Source: Devosia yakushimensis (GTDB lineage Bacteria > Pseudomonadota > Alphaproteobacteria > Rhizobiales > Devosiaceae). Taken from it: a stretch of DNA of 64,000 nt. The notes beneath the pieces were generated by a model. The model was given only the letters and a program-made list of their open reading frames with translations. It was not told the DNA's origin and made no database searches. Location of the stretch: contig NZ_BSNG01000001.1 of assembly GCF_030159855.1 (NCBI RefSeq), positions 124,001 through 188,000 of the forward strand, given 5' to 3'. The position numbers and the translations under genes are program-made. This document shows, piece after piece, positions 1 to 7,855 of the stretch (within the stretch, counting starts at the first letter, position 1; every line of letters begins with the position of its first letter).

Positions 1-771
1 TTCAAGTGGATTTCCCGCGTCATCGTCGGCGACTTTGGCTACTCATTCCAATGGCAGCGCCCCGTCTCCGAACTGATCGGGGAGCGGATGATGCTCACCA
101 TCATCCTGTCCGTCGCCTCGCTGATCCTGGTTTGGGGCATTTCCCTGCCGATCGGCATCTATTCGGCCGTGCGGCAATATTCGTTAGGCGATTATTTCTT
201 CACCTTCATCAGCTTCGTGGGGCTGGGGATTCCCAACTTTCTGCTCGCCCTGGTGCTGATGTGGTGGGCCTATTCCCAGCTCGGCATGTCGGTTGGCGGG
301 TTGTTTTCGGCGGCTTATGCCGATGCTCCGTGGAGCTTTGCCAAGCTGCTCGATTTCCTTAAGCACCTCTGGATACCTGCCACCGTGCTGGCCATCGGGG
401 GTATCGCCGGCCTCATCCGCATCATGCGGGCCAACCTGCTTGATGAATTGCCCAAGCTCTACGTCACCACTGCTCGCGCCAAGGGCATGGGCGAGCGCGA
501 TCTTGTTCTCAAATACCCGGTTCGCGTCGCGCTCAATCCCTTCATCAGCACCATTGGCTGGACGCTGCCCGGCCTGGTTTCCGGCTCCATCATTGTCTCG
601 GTCGTGCTCAATCTTCCAACGACCGGCCCCATGCTGCTGACCGCCTTGCAGTCGCAAGACATGTATCTGGCAGGCGCCATCCTGCTGCTGCTCAGCATTC
701 TCACCGTCATCGGCACGCTGATTTCCGATTTGCTGCTTGCATGGCTCGATCCACGCATTCGCTTCGGCTAA
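1..771 (+). CDS. Peptide-type ABC transporter permease, DppB/OppB family (5' partial)
   Basis: Inner-membrane permease subunit of an oligopeptide/dipeptide-type ABC importer. The reading frame is open from base 1 and the first visible residues already match the family, so the start lies outside the window; 256 residues are seen. Several hydrophobic membrane segments flank the cytoplasmic EAA loop (TTARAKGMGERDLVLKYPVR), which docks on the ATPase. The C-terminus WLDPRIRFG is typical of DppB proteins. It is followed by a second permease and two ATPases in the same orientation, so it is the first visible gene of a transport and catabolism operon. The solute-binding protein is probably just upstream, outside the window. 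The substrate cannot be read from the sequence. Confidence 0.93.
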   Translation, partial: FKWISRVIVGDFGYSFQWQRPVSELIGERMMLTIILSVASLILVWGISLPIGIYSAVRQYSLGDYFFTFISFVGLGIPNFLLALVLMWWAYSQLGMSVGGLFSAAYADAPWSFAKLLDFLKHLWIPATVLAIGGIAGLIRIMRANLLDELPKLYVTTARAKGMGERDLVLKYPVRVALNPFISTIGWTLPGLVSGSIIVSVVLNLPTTGPMLLTALQSQDMYLAGAILLLLSILTVIGTLISDLLLAWLDPRIRFG

Positions 772-785
772 CCGAGGGCTGCTTC

Positions 786-1940
786 ATGACCACGACTTCC
801 GATATCGGCACGACGGGTACGGCAACGCCGCCACCCAAAGTCCCCAACAACGCCTCATCCTACGCTGTTGCGTCGCAGTGGCAGCTGATGTGGTACAAGT
901 TCAGCCAGCACCGCCTGGCCGTCGTCTGCGGCTTCATCGTGCTGATGCTCTATGTCGTCGCTCTCTTCGTCGAGTTTATCGCACCCTATAATCCCGAGGC
1001 GCAGAACGCGGCAAATGCCTATCAATCGCCGACGGCGATCCACCTCTTTGATGCCGATGGCCAGTTTCAGCTTCCCTTCGTCTACGGCACGACCAGCCAG
1101 CGCAATCCGGATACCTTCGAGCTGGAATTCGTCGAGGATACTTCGGTTCGTTATCCGCTGCGCCTCTTCGTTCAAGGTGACGCTTACCGGATGTGGGGGC
1201 TGATCCCATCAAGCCTTCATCTGTTCGGTGTGGATGACCCGGACATCCGGATATTCCTGCTGGGTGCCGACCGGCAGGGCCGCGACCTCCTAAGCCGCAT
1301 CATTCATGGCACGCGCCTCTCCATGTCGATCGGTCTGGCCGGCGTAGTGCTCAGTTTCTTCATCGGCATCTTGGTGGGTGGGGTATCCGGCTATTTCGGT
1401 GGCACTGTCGATATCGTTACCCAGCGCATTATCGAATTCATCCGCTCCATGCCGACCATTCCGCTGTGGTTGGGCCTTGCGGCTGCGCTCCCGGCGAACT
1501 GGTCGATCATGCAGGTCTATTTCGCCATAACGATAATCCTGTCGCTGATCGGCTGGACGGGACTTGCACAGGTGGTGCGCGGTCGCGCGCTGGCCTTGCG
1601 CGAGGAAGACTTCATCATGGCGGCGCGCCTTAGCGGCACCAGCCGTACGCGCATTATCTTCCGGCACATGGTTCCGTCTTTCATGAGCCATATCATTGCT
1701 GCCCTTACGCTGGCCGTCCCAGAAATGATCATCGCTGAAACGGCCCTGAGCTTTCTCGGCCTCGGTCTGCGCTATCCGGCGATCAGTTGGGGTGTGCTGC
1801 TGCAGGAGGCACAGAACCTTCGATCCGTAGCGCTGGCGCCCTGGCTGCTCGCTCCCGGTGTCATGGTGGTGCTCGCGGTGCTCGCTCTCAATTTTTTCGG
1901 CGACGGTTTGCGTGATGCAGCCGACCCCTACAAGCGTTAG
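786..1940 (+). CDS. Peptide-type ABC transporter permease, DppC/OppC family
   Basis: Second inner-membrane permease of the same importer, 384 residues with the chosen ATG. An upstream in-frame ATG at 741 overlaps the first permease; the ATG at 786 is preferred because a GAGG-like ribosome site sits just before it and the protein then begins with a Gly/Thr/Pro-rich tail. After the first membrane helix there is an unusually long periplasmic loop of roughly 100 residues before the conserved GADRQGRDLLSR motif, as in YejE-like OppC proteins. The EAA loop is AARLSGTSRTRIIFRHMVP. It pairs with the preceding DppB-type subunit to form the channel. Confidence 0.93.
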   Translation: MTTTSDIGTTGTATPPPKVPNNASSYAVASQWQLMWYKFSQHRLAVVCGFIVLMLYVVALFVEFIAPYNPEAQNAANAYQSPTAIHLFDADGQFQLPFVYGTTSQRNPDTFELEFVEDTSVRYPLRLFVQGDAYRMWGLIPSSLHLFGVDDPDIRIFLLGADRQGRDLLSRIIHGTRLSMSIGLAGVVLSFFIGILVGGVSGYFGGTVDIVTQRIIEFIRSMPTIPLWLGLAAALPANWSIMQVYFAITIILSLIGWTGLAQVVRGRALALREEDFIMAARLSGTSRTRIIFRHMVPSFMSHIIAALTLAVPEMIIAETALSFLGLGLRYPAISWGVLLQEAQNLRSVALAPWLLAPGVMVVLAVLALNFFGDGLRDAADPYKR

Positions 1941-1949
1941 GAGGCCAGA

Positions 1950-2984
1950 ATGTCAGATACTCACATGGCATCTGAAACCCTGCTCGACATCCGTAACCTC
2001 CAGACCGGCTTTGCCCTGCGCGAGGGCTATGTCAAGGCAGTGGACGGCGCTTCCTTCAGCATCCGCCGAGGGGAAACCATCGGCGTGGTCGGGGAAAGCG
2101 GATGCGGGAAGAGCATTACGGCGCGCACCATCATGCGTATTGCGGGCACATCCGATGACTCGCTGAACGGTCAGGCCCTGTACCGCAAATCGGACGGTAC
2201 GGTTGTGGACCTGCTCAAGCTCCCCCATGCCGGCAAGGAAATCCGCAGCATACGCGGCGCCGAAATTGCCATGATCTTTCAGGAACCGATGACCGCTTTC
2301 AGTCCCGTTCACACGATCGGCAATCAGATCGTCGAGGCGATCCGGCTGCATCAGCCTCTTTCCAAGCAGGAGGCGCGCGAGGTGGCAATCGAGATGCTGC
2401 GGCGCGTGGAAATGTCAAATGCGCACCGCCGCATCGATGCCTATCCGCATCAACTCTCCGGCGGCATGCGCCAACGTGCCATGATCGCCATGGCCTTGGT
2501 GTGCCGGCCGCAATTGCTGCTGGCGGACGAGCCGACCACGGCGCTCGACGTTACCACGCAGGCACAGATTCTCGCCCTCATCCGCCAACTCAAGCAGGAT
2601 CTGGGCATGAGCGTGATGATGATTACCCATGATCTTGGGGTAGTCGCCGAAACGGCGCAGACCGTGGTCGTGATGTATCTGGGCAAGGTCGTCGAAATGG
2701 CCGATGTGCGCTCGCTGTTCCGCGACCCCAAGCATCCCTATACCCGTGCTCTGCTGGCTTCCATTCCGAAGCTGGGCCGCCGGTCGGGCGAGGCTTTGCA
2801 CCCGGTCCAGGGCATGGTGCCAAGCCCCTTTAATCGCCCGGTTGGCTGCCCATTTCATACGAGGTGTCCATCGGCCATGCCAGGCGTCTGCGATACAGCG
2901 ATGCCGCGGCAGACGCGTATTTCTGACCAGCACACGGTTAGCTGCTTCCTCTACGACGACAATAGGCGGGAGCAGGTGGCATGA
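1950..2984 (+). CDS. Peptide-type ABC transporter ATP-binding protein, OppD/DppD family
   Basis: Cytoplasmic ATPase of 344 residues. Walker A is GESGCGKS, the ABC signature is LSGGMRQR, Walker B is LLLADEPTTALD, and the switch histidine follows in MITHDLGVV. The C-terminal oligopeptide/dipeptide transporter extension carries the usual paired cysteines (GCPFHTRCP). The last codon overlaps the next gene by ATGA, so the two ATPases are probably translationally coupled and work as a heterodimer under the two permeases. Confidence 0.95.
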   Translation: MSDTHMASETLLDIRNLQTGFALREGYVKAVDGASFSIRRGETIGVVGESGCGKSITARTIMRIAGTSDDSLNGQALYRKSDGTVVDLLKLPHAGKEIRSIRGAEIAMIFQEPMTAFSPVHTIGNQIVEAIRLHQPLSKQEAREVAIEMLRRVEMSNAHRRIDAYPHQLSGGMRQRAMIAMALVCRPQLLLADEPTTALDVTTQAQILALIRQLKQDLGMSVMMITHDLGVVAETAQTVVVMYLGKVVEMADVRSLFRDPKHPYTRALLASIPKLGRRSGEALHPVQGMVPSPFNRPVGCPFHTRCPSAMPGVCDTAMPRQTRISDQHTVSCFLYDDNRREQVA

Positions 2985-4018
2985 TCGCAATGGCCCAGGA
3001 AACCATGGTCAAACCGCGTCGGCTGCTCGATGTCAGGGGGCTCAAGAAGCATTTCCCGATCACGGCCGGCCTGCTGCGCCGCGAAGTCGCTCGAGTGCGG
3101 GCCGTGGACGATGTGAGCTTCCATGTCGATGAAGGCGAAACGCTTGGCCTCGTTGGGGAAAGCGGTTGTGGCAAGACCTCGACGGGGCGCTGTCTTCTGC
3201 GGGCCATCGATCCTACCGAAGGGGAGATCATCCTTGATCGTGGCGGTAGTGCGCCGGTCGATGTTGCCAAGGTCGAAGGCCGCGCGCTCAAGGTTCTGCG
3301 CAAGGACATGCAGATGATCTTCCAGGATCCTTATTCCTCGCTCAATCCGCGTTGGACCCTGTTTGATCTCGTTGGCGAGCCGCTGGTTGCGTTCGGCGTC
3401 AGCAAGGGCCGGGCGCTGGAAGAGCGCGTCGCTTACCTGCTTGAGCGGGTGGGCCTGCGGCCCGAATATATGCGGCGCTATCCACATGCCTTCAGCGGTG
3501 GCGAGCGGCAGCGCATTGGCATTGCCCGCGCCTTGGCACTCAACCCGCGGCTGGTTGTGGCCGACGAACCGGTGTCGGCACTGGATGTTTCGGTGCGCGC
3601 GCAGACACTCAATCTGCTCGAGGAATTGCAGAGCGAACTGGGCCTCACCTACATTTTCATCTCGCACGACCTCAGCGTCGTCCAGCATATCTGCGATCGG
3701 GTCGTCGTCATGTATGTGGGAAAGGTGGTGGAGGTAGCGCGCACCGCGGACCTCTTCTTCACCCCGCTCCATCCCTATACCGAGGCGCTGCTGTCGGCCG
3801 TTCCCAAGCCCGATCCTGAATTGCTTTCGAGCCGCATCGTGCTCAAGGGCGAGGTGGCGGATCCGAGCAATGTGCCGGCCGGTTGCGCCTTTCATCCACG
3901 CTGTCCTTATGCGGTCGACGCCTGCCGGGCGGTCGAGCCGCCACTCGAAACCATGGTCGATGGGCGGCAGGTGCGTTGTCACCGCGCCCGCGAACTATCG
4001 CTCAAAGGCGTGGAGTGA
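2981..4018 (+). CDS. Peptide-type ABC transporter ATP-binding protein, OppF/DppF family
   Basis: Second ATPase of the importer, 345 residues, starting inside the stop of the preceding ATPase (ATGA overlap). Walker A is GESGCGKTS, the signature is FSGGERQRIGI, Walker B is LVVADEPVSALD and the H-loop is FISHDLSVV. The C-terminal peptide-transporter domain has GCAFHPRCP. An internal ATG at residue 4 is also possible. It completes a two-permease, two-ATPase transporter that leads into uncharacterised catabolic genes. Confidence 0.95.
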   Translation: MIAMAQETMVKPRRLLDVRGLKKHFPITAGLLRREVARVRAVDDVSFHVDEGETLGLVGESGCGKTSTGRCLLRAIDPTEGEIILDRGGSAPVDVAKVEGRALKVLRKDMQMIFQDPYSSLNPRWTLFDLVGEPLVAFGVSKGRALEERVAYLLERVGLRPEYMRRYPHAFSGGERQRIGIARALALNPRLVVADEPVSALDVSVRAQTLNLLEELQSELGLTYIFISHDLSVVQHICDRVVVMYVGKVVEVARTADLFFTPLHPYTEALLSAVPKPDPELLSSRIVLKGEVADPSNVPAGCAFHPRCPYAVDACRAVEPPLETMVDGRQVRCHRARELSLKGVE

Positions 4019-4020
4019 CC

Positions 4021-4875
4021 ATGCTCGAACATCCTGTGGAGACCTATCCAATGCGCCATACCGAAATCCTTGCCAAGTTGAAGGCGCAGCGGGCATCCGG
4101 TCGGCCGATCATCGGCGCCGGCGCGGGGACGGGGCTGTCGGCCAAATGCGTTGAAGCCGGCGGTGCCGATATCATCGTCATCTACAATTCGGGCCGTTTC
4201 CGTATGGCTGGACGCGGTTCGCTGGCGGGCATGATGCCCTATGGAGATGCCAATGCCATCGTCGTGGACATGGCCCGCGAAGTGTTGCCCGTGGTGCGCG
4301 ATGTGCCGGTGATGGCAGGTGTATGCGGCACCGATCCGTTCCGTTTGATGCCGGTATTTCTCAAGCAGATCAAGGAAATGGGTTTTGCCGGAGTGCAGAA
4401 CTTCCCCAGCGTCGGCCTCATCGACGGCGTTTTCCGGGCCAATCTCGAAGAAACGGGTATGGGCTATGACAAGGAAGTCGAAATGGTGCGCATCGCGCAC
4501 GATCTCGGCCTGGTGACCACGCCTTATGTCTTCACGCCCGAAGAGGCTGAGGCCATGACACGGGCCGGTGCCGATATTCTTGTGCCTCATGTCGGTCTCA
4601 CCACCAAAGGCACGATCGGCGCGCACACGGCCATGACGCTGGACGACGCCGTGCGGGCCATCCAAGCCATGCATGATGCCGCCAAGGCGATCAATCCCGA
4701 CATTATCGTGCTGTGCCACGGCGGTCCGATCGCCGAGCCGGAAGACGCCGCCTATGTGCTTGAGCGGACCCGCGGGATCGACGGCTTCTTCGGTGCTTCG
4801 AGCGTCGAGCGTCTGCCTACCGAGATTGCGATCACGGAGAACATGCGGCGCTTCAAGGCCATCGGGATGAACTGA
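4021..4875 (+). CDS. Phosphoenolpyruvate hydrolase-like TIM-barrel protein (PEP_hydrolase family)
   Basis: Cytoplasmic TIM-barrel protein of 284 residues in the family annotated as PEP-hydrolase-like (COG5564), related to the PEP mutase/isocitrate lyase fold. Visible family blocks are the glycine-rich PIIGAGAGTGLSAKCVEAGG at the N-terminus, AGVCGTDPFRLM, GVQNFPSVGLIDG, and LCHGGPIAEPEDAAYVL near the end. The reaction is not firmly established. The ATG at 4021 follows the OppF stop with GGAG before it; the ATG at 4051, with its own GGAG, is an alternative. Members are typically neighbours of Tm-1-like (UPF0261) genes, as here two genes downstream; in plants the two domains are fused in the tomato Tm-1 protein. 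Confidence 0.85.
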   Translation: MLEHPVETYPMRHTEILAKLKAQRASGRPIIGAGAGTGLSAKCVEAGGADIIVIYNSGRFRMAGRGSLAGMMPYGDANAIVVDMAREVLPVVRDVPVMAGVCGTDPFRLMPVFLKQIKEMGFAGVQNFPSVGLIDGVFRANLEETGMGYDKEVEMVRIAHDLGLVTTPYVFTPEEAEAMTRAGADILVPHVGLTTKGTIGAHTAMTLDDAVRAIQAMHDAAKAINPDIIVLCHGGPIAEPEDAAYVLERTRGIDGFFGASSVERLPTEIAITENMRRFKAIGMN

Positions 4876-4905
4876 CAGCCCGCAAGGGCGCAAGAGGAGG
4901 AAGAC

Positions 4906-5319
4906 ATGACTGTCGTCAATGTAGGGTCCGTGCCGACCCAGACCTTTGGCTGGGGTCTGATCAAGTGGTTTGTTTCGCCCTCGGCAACGCCCGGCGCGAA
5001 ACTGACTTTCGGAGAGGTTGTGCTGCTGCCCGGGGAGGGGCATACGCGGCACAATCATCCACTGGCCGAGGAGATCCTCTATGTCCTTTCCGGCAATGGG
5101 CGGCAGATGGTCGACGACCAGCCGGAATTCGATATCGGGCCGGGGGACACCATCTATATCCCTTCCGCGATGTACCATTCCACGATCAATACCGGCTGGG
5201 AGCCGCTGCGCCTGCTGGCGCTTTACAACCCCGGCGGCGCGGAGGTCGATCTGACCGCCCTGCCGGATTATGCCGAAGTGCCCGCCGGCAGACTGCCTCG
5301 TCTCCAGCGCAGGAGCTGA
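4906..5319 (+). CDS. Small cupin-domain protein
   Basis: A 137-residue single-domain cupin. The first cupin motif reads GEGHTRHNHPLAEEILYVLSG and contains the His-X-His and Glu metal ligands; the second motif is GPGDTIYIPSAMYHSTIN with the third histidine. It is therefore likely a metal-dependent isomerase, dioxygenase or ligand sensor acting on a small molecule. A GAGGAGG-like ribosome site precedes the ATG. It lies between the TIM-barrel and Tm-1-like genes, so it probably acts on the same unknown carbohydrate or acid. Confidence 0.85.
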   Translation: MTVVNVGSVPTQTFGWGLIKWFVSPSATPGAKLTFGEVVLLPGEGHTRHNHPLAEEILYVLSGNGRQMVDDQPEFDIGPGDTIYIPSAMYHSTINTGWEPLRLLALYNPGGAEVDLTALPDYAEVPAGRLPRLQRRS

Positions 5320-5322
5320 ACC

Positions 5323-6561
5323 ATGGCCGAGATTGTGCTCATCGGCACGCTCGACACCAAGGGAGAGGAGTATCGCCTGTTCCGCGATCTTCTCAAGGCA
5401 CTGGGACACAAAGTAACCGTGGTCGATGCGGGTGTGCTGGGCGAACCGATCTTTGCGCCGGACATAACGCGCCATGACGTGGCGGCTGCTGCCGATACCA
5501 GTATCGAAGCGCTGGTTGCAGCCGACGACCGCGGCGCCGCCATCGCCGCTTTGTCCCGAGGGGCGCGCGCTATCCTGTCACGGCTGCATGACGAATGCCG
5601 GGTTCAGGGCGTGGCCGCACTTGGCGGTTCGGGCGGCAGCGCCCTTGCCGCCCATGTGATGCGGGGCCTCCCTATCGGCCTGCCCAAGCTGATCGTTTCC
5701 ACCGTAGCCTCGGGAGACACCCGCGCCTATGTCGGGGCTGCCGATGTCACCATGATGCATTCGGTTGTCGACGTGGCCGGCATCAACCGCATCAGCCGCC
5801 GTATCATCGGAAATGCTGCAGGCGCCATTTCAGGCATGGCCACAGCCTATGCCGATGACATCGCGGATAAGGGAGACGACAAGCCCCTGGTTGCCGCTAC
5901 CATGTTCGGTGTTACCACCGCCTGCGTCATGGCAGCAAAGGCGCGGCTGGAGGAGGGGGGCTATGAAGTGCTGGTCTTTCATGCCGTCGGGACAGGCGGC
6001 GAGGCCATGGAGGCACTGGTTGAGGCGGGCTATATCGAAGGCGTCCTCGATGTCACCACTACTGAATTGGCCGATGCATTGGTGGGGGGCATCTTTCCAG
6101 CCCATGCAGGGAGGTTGACCACGGCCGGGCGTCTGGGTGTACCGCAAGTGGTGTCGCTCGGAGCGCTCGACATGGTCAATTTCGGACCGCGCGTGACTGT
6201 TCCGCCCCAGTTTTCCGGGCGATTGTTCTATGAACACAATCCGAACATCACCTTAATGCGTACCACGCCGGAGGAATGCGCCACGCTTGGCCGTCAGGTC
6301 GGCGAGCGCCTGTCCGCCGCCGTCGGTCCGACCAAGCTCTTCATTCCGCATGGCGGCATCTCGGCCATTGCGGTGGAGGGGGGCATCTTCCGCGACACCG
6401 CAGCCGATGAAGCGCTGTTCGACGCCGCGCGCGCCGCTTCAGCCGGCTCGGTCGCGCTGCATGAAATGGCCATGGACATCAATGACACGCAGTTCGCGCA
6501 CGCAATGGCAGAGGCGCTAATCGCAGCAATGGCAGACAGAAAGGGAGGCAGCCCCCGATGA
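5323..6561 (+). CDS. Tm-1-like ATP-binding domain protein (UPF0261)
   Basis: A 412-residue member of the UPF0261/COG5441 family, named after the N-terminal half of the tomato Tm-1 tobamovirus-resistance protein, which binds ATP. The start IGTLDTKGEEYRLFRDLL is the family's N-terminal signature. Further blocks are ALGGSGGSALAAHVMRGLP, KLIVSTVASGDTRAYVG and, near the C-terminus, HGGISAIAVEGGIFRD. The biochemical role in bacteria is unknown; structural similarity to NAD(P)- or nucleotide-binding folds has been noted for the family. It is separated by only 3 bases from the cupin and overlaps the next gene by 4 bases, so it is firmly part of the operon. Confidence 0.88.
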   Translation: MAEIVLIGTLDTKGEEYRLFRDLLKALGHKVTVVDAGVLGEPIFAPDITRHDVAAAADTSIEALVAADDRGAAIAALSRGARAILSRLHDECRVQGVAALGGSGGSALAAHVMRGLPIGLPKLIVSTVASGDTRAYVGAADVTMMHSVVDVAGINRISRRIIGNAAGAISGMATAYADDIADKGDDKPLVAATMFGVTTACVMAAKARLEEGGYEVLVFHAVGTGGEAMEALVEAGYIEGVLDVTTTELADALVGGIFPAHAGRLTTAGRLGVPQVVSLGALDMVNFGPRVTVPPQFSGRLFYEHNPNITLMRTTPEECATLGRQVGERLSAAVGPTKLFIPHGGISAIAVEGGIFRDTAADEALFDAARAASAGSVALHEMAMDINDTQFAHAMAEALIAAMADRKGGSPR

Positions 6562-7640
6562 CCTATCGGATGTTACAGATCGGCGTGGGTGGCTACGGCA
6601 AACACTGGTCCGAACGGTCGCTGCCCCCCAATATCGCCGGTGGTCTCGTCGAGCTGGTGGGCATTGCTGACACTGACCCGGTAGCTTTGCGGGCTGCGCA
6701 ATCCTTTCATGGCTTGCCCGATAGCGCCTGCTTCACCTCGGCGGCCGAGCTGGTACGAGCCATCAAGGCCGACTTCGTGCTGATCTGCACGCCGGCCTGG
6801 CATCATGAGGAGCATATCGGCCTGGCGGTAGCAGCGGGGTTGGACGTCCTCTGCGAAAAGCCGGTCGCCGACACGATGGAGGCGACCATCCGCCTGGAAA
6901 ACCTCGTCCGCAAGGCCGGTACAAAACTGGCCATGACCATGACGCACCGGTTTGATCTCCCCAACACGACGTTCCGCAATGCCTTGCGGTCGGGCATTGA
7001 TGGACCGCTCGACTATCTGGTGTTTCGCCAGACTGGCGAGCTGCGGAAATACGGCGCCTGGGGCGCATTCCGCCACGAATTGCCGGATGTCATGCTTGGC
7101 GAGGCGGGGATCCATCATTTCGACATGCTGCGCGATCTGGCTGGCGCCGATTGCGCGACCATCTTTGCGCGTTCATGGACCCCTTCTTGGGGCGAGTTCA
7201 AGGGTGACGCCAATGTACTGGCGATCGCGACATTCCAGAATGGCGTCAAGCTTTCTTACGAAGGCACGAGCTGCAACGCGGCGGCCATCAATCCCTATTT
7301 CAAGGGCTATGTGCGGGCCGAATGCGAAAATGGCGTACTCATCCTGAGCCACGGCGCGGTTGAGCGCCATTGGCACGACCCAACACGTCAACGGGGCAGC
7401 CGCAAGGAGGGCGAAGGCGACCCAATTGCGCCAGCCGAGCAGACCAAGTTCGGCGATGTTTGGCTATTGGACCGCTTCCTGCGCTGGCTTGATGGTGGTC
7501 CGGAGATGGAAACCAGCATGCATAGCCACGTCAAATCCCAGGCCATGGTCTATGCGGCAATTCGCAGCGTACATACCGGCCAGGAGATCGATGTAGGCGC
7601 GTTCCTTCAAGAGCATCGCAGTTCGTCAGCTGGGACGTGA
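6558..7640 (+). CDS. Gfo/Idh/MocA-family NAD(P)-dependent oxidoreductase
   Basis: A 360-residue oxidoreductase. The N-terminal Rossmann fold has GVGGYGKHW as its dinucleotide loop and the family EKP motif in DVLCEKPVADTME. The C-terminal alpha/beta substrate domain contains GEAGIHHFDMLRDL, with the usual catalytic histidine region. Such enzymes act on sugars, inositols or related hydroxy acids. The start overlaps the Tm-1-like gene by ATGA. It is the last gene of the operon; a perfect 14-bp hairpin follows at 7754-7786. The substrate is not predictable from sequence. Confidence 0.9.
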   Translation: MTYRMLQIGVGGYGKHWSERSLPPNIAGGLVELVGIADTDPVALRAAQSFHGLPDSACFTSAAELVRAIKADFVLICTPAWHHEEHIGLAVAAGLDVLCEKPVADTMEATIRLENLVRKAGTKLAMTMTHRFDLPNTTFRNALRSGIDGPLDYLVFRQTGELRKYGAWGAFRHELPDVMLGEAGIHHFDMLRDLAGADCATIFARSWTPSWGEFKGDANVLAIATFQNGVKLSYEGTSCNAAAINPYFKGYVRAECENGVLILSHGAVERHWHDPTRQRGSRKEGEGDPIAPAEQTKFGDVWLLDRFLRWLDGGPEMETSMHSHVKSQAMVYAAIRSVHTGQEIDVGAFLQEHRSSSAGT

Positions 7641-7753
7641 TTGGCGGAAGTCCGGCCTTCATCAATGAGGTTAAGGACGATCTCCTCTTGCTCGCGCCCG
7701 TGTTCCTGATGCTCCTTGTCGCCTTCGTGCGCCCGCTATTGGCCGTCGTGCCT

Positions 7754-7786
7754 GCGGCGTTCGGCGGTGATGCCGCCGAACGCCGC
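7754..7786. terminator. Perfect 14-bp hairpin between convergent operons
   Basis: GCGGCGTTCGGCGG (7754-7767) is followed by a 5-base loop and its exact reverse complement at 7773-7786. It lies between the end of the + strand operon (7640) and the end of the - strand operon (7856), where a bidirectional terminator is expected. There is no T-run on either side, so intrinsic termination is uncertain; it may instead be a 3'-end stabilising structure. Confidence 0.55.
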
Positions 7787-7855
7787 ATCAGCCTGGAATG
7801 GCGGCGGGATGCGGATGTGCTCCGACGCGGCCAGCAGCCCCTCAAGCAAGCATCG

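Noticed and set aside
7641..7855. A possible coding remnant on the - strand just downstream of the racemase stop (reads LLEGLLAASEHIRIPP)
   Set aside because: It is in frame with the racemase gene but separated by its stop, has no start, and is only about 40 codons. The perfect hairpin inside it explains the region better.
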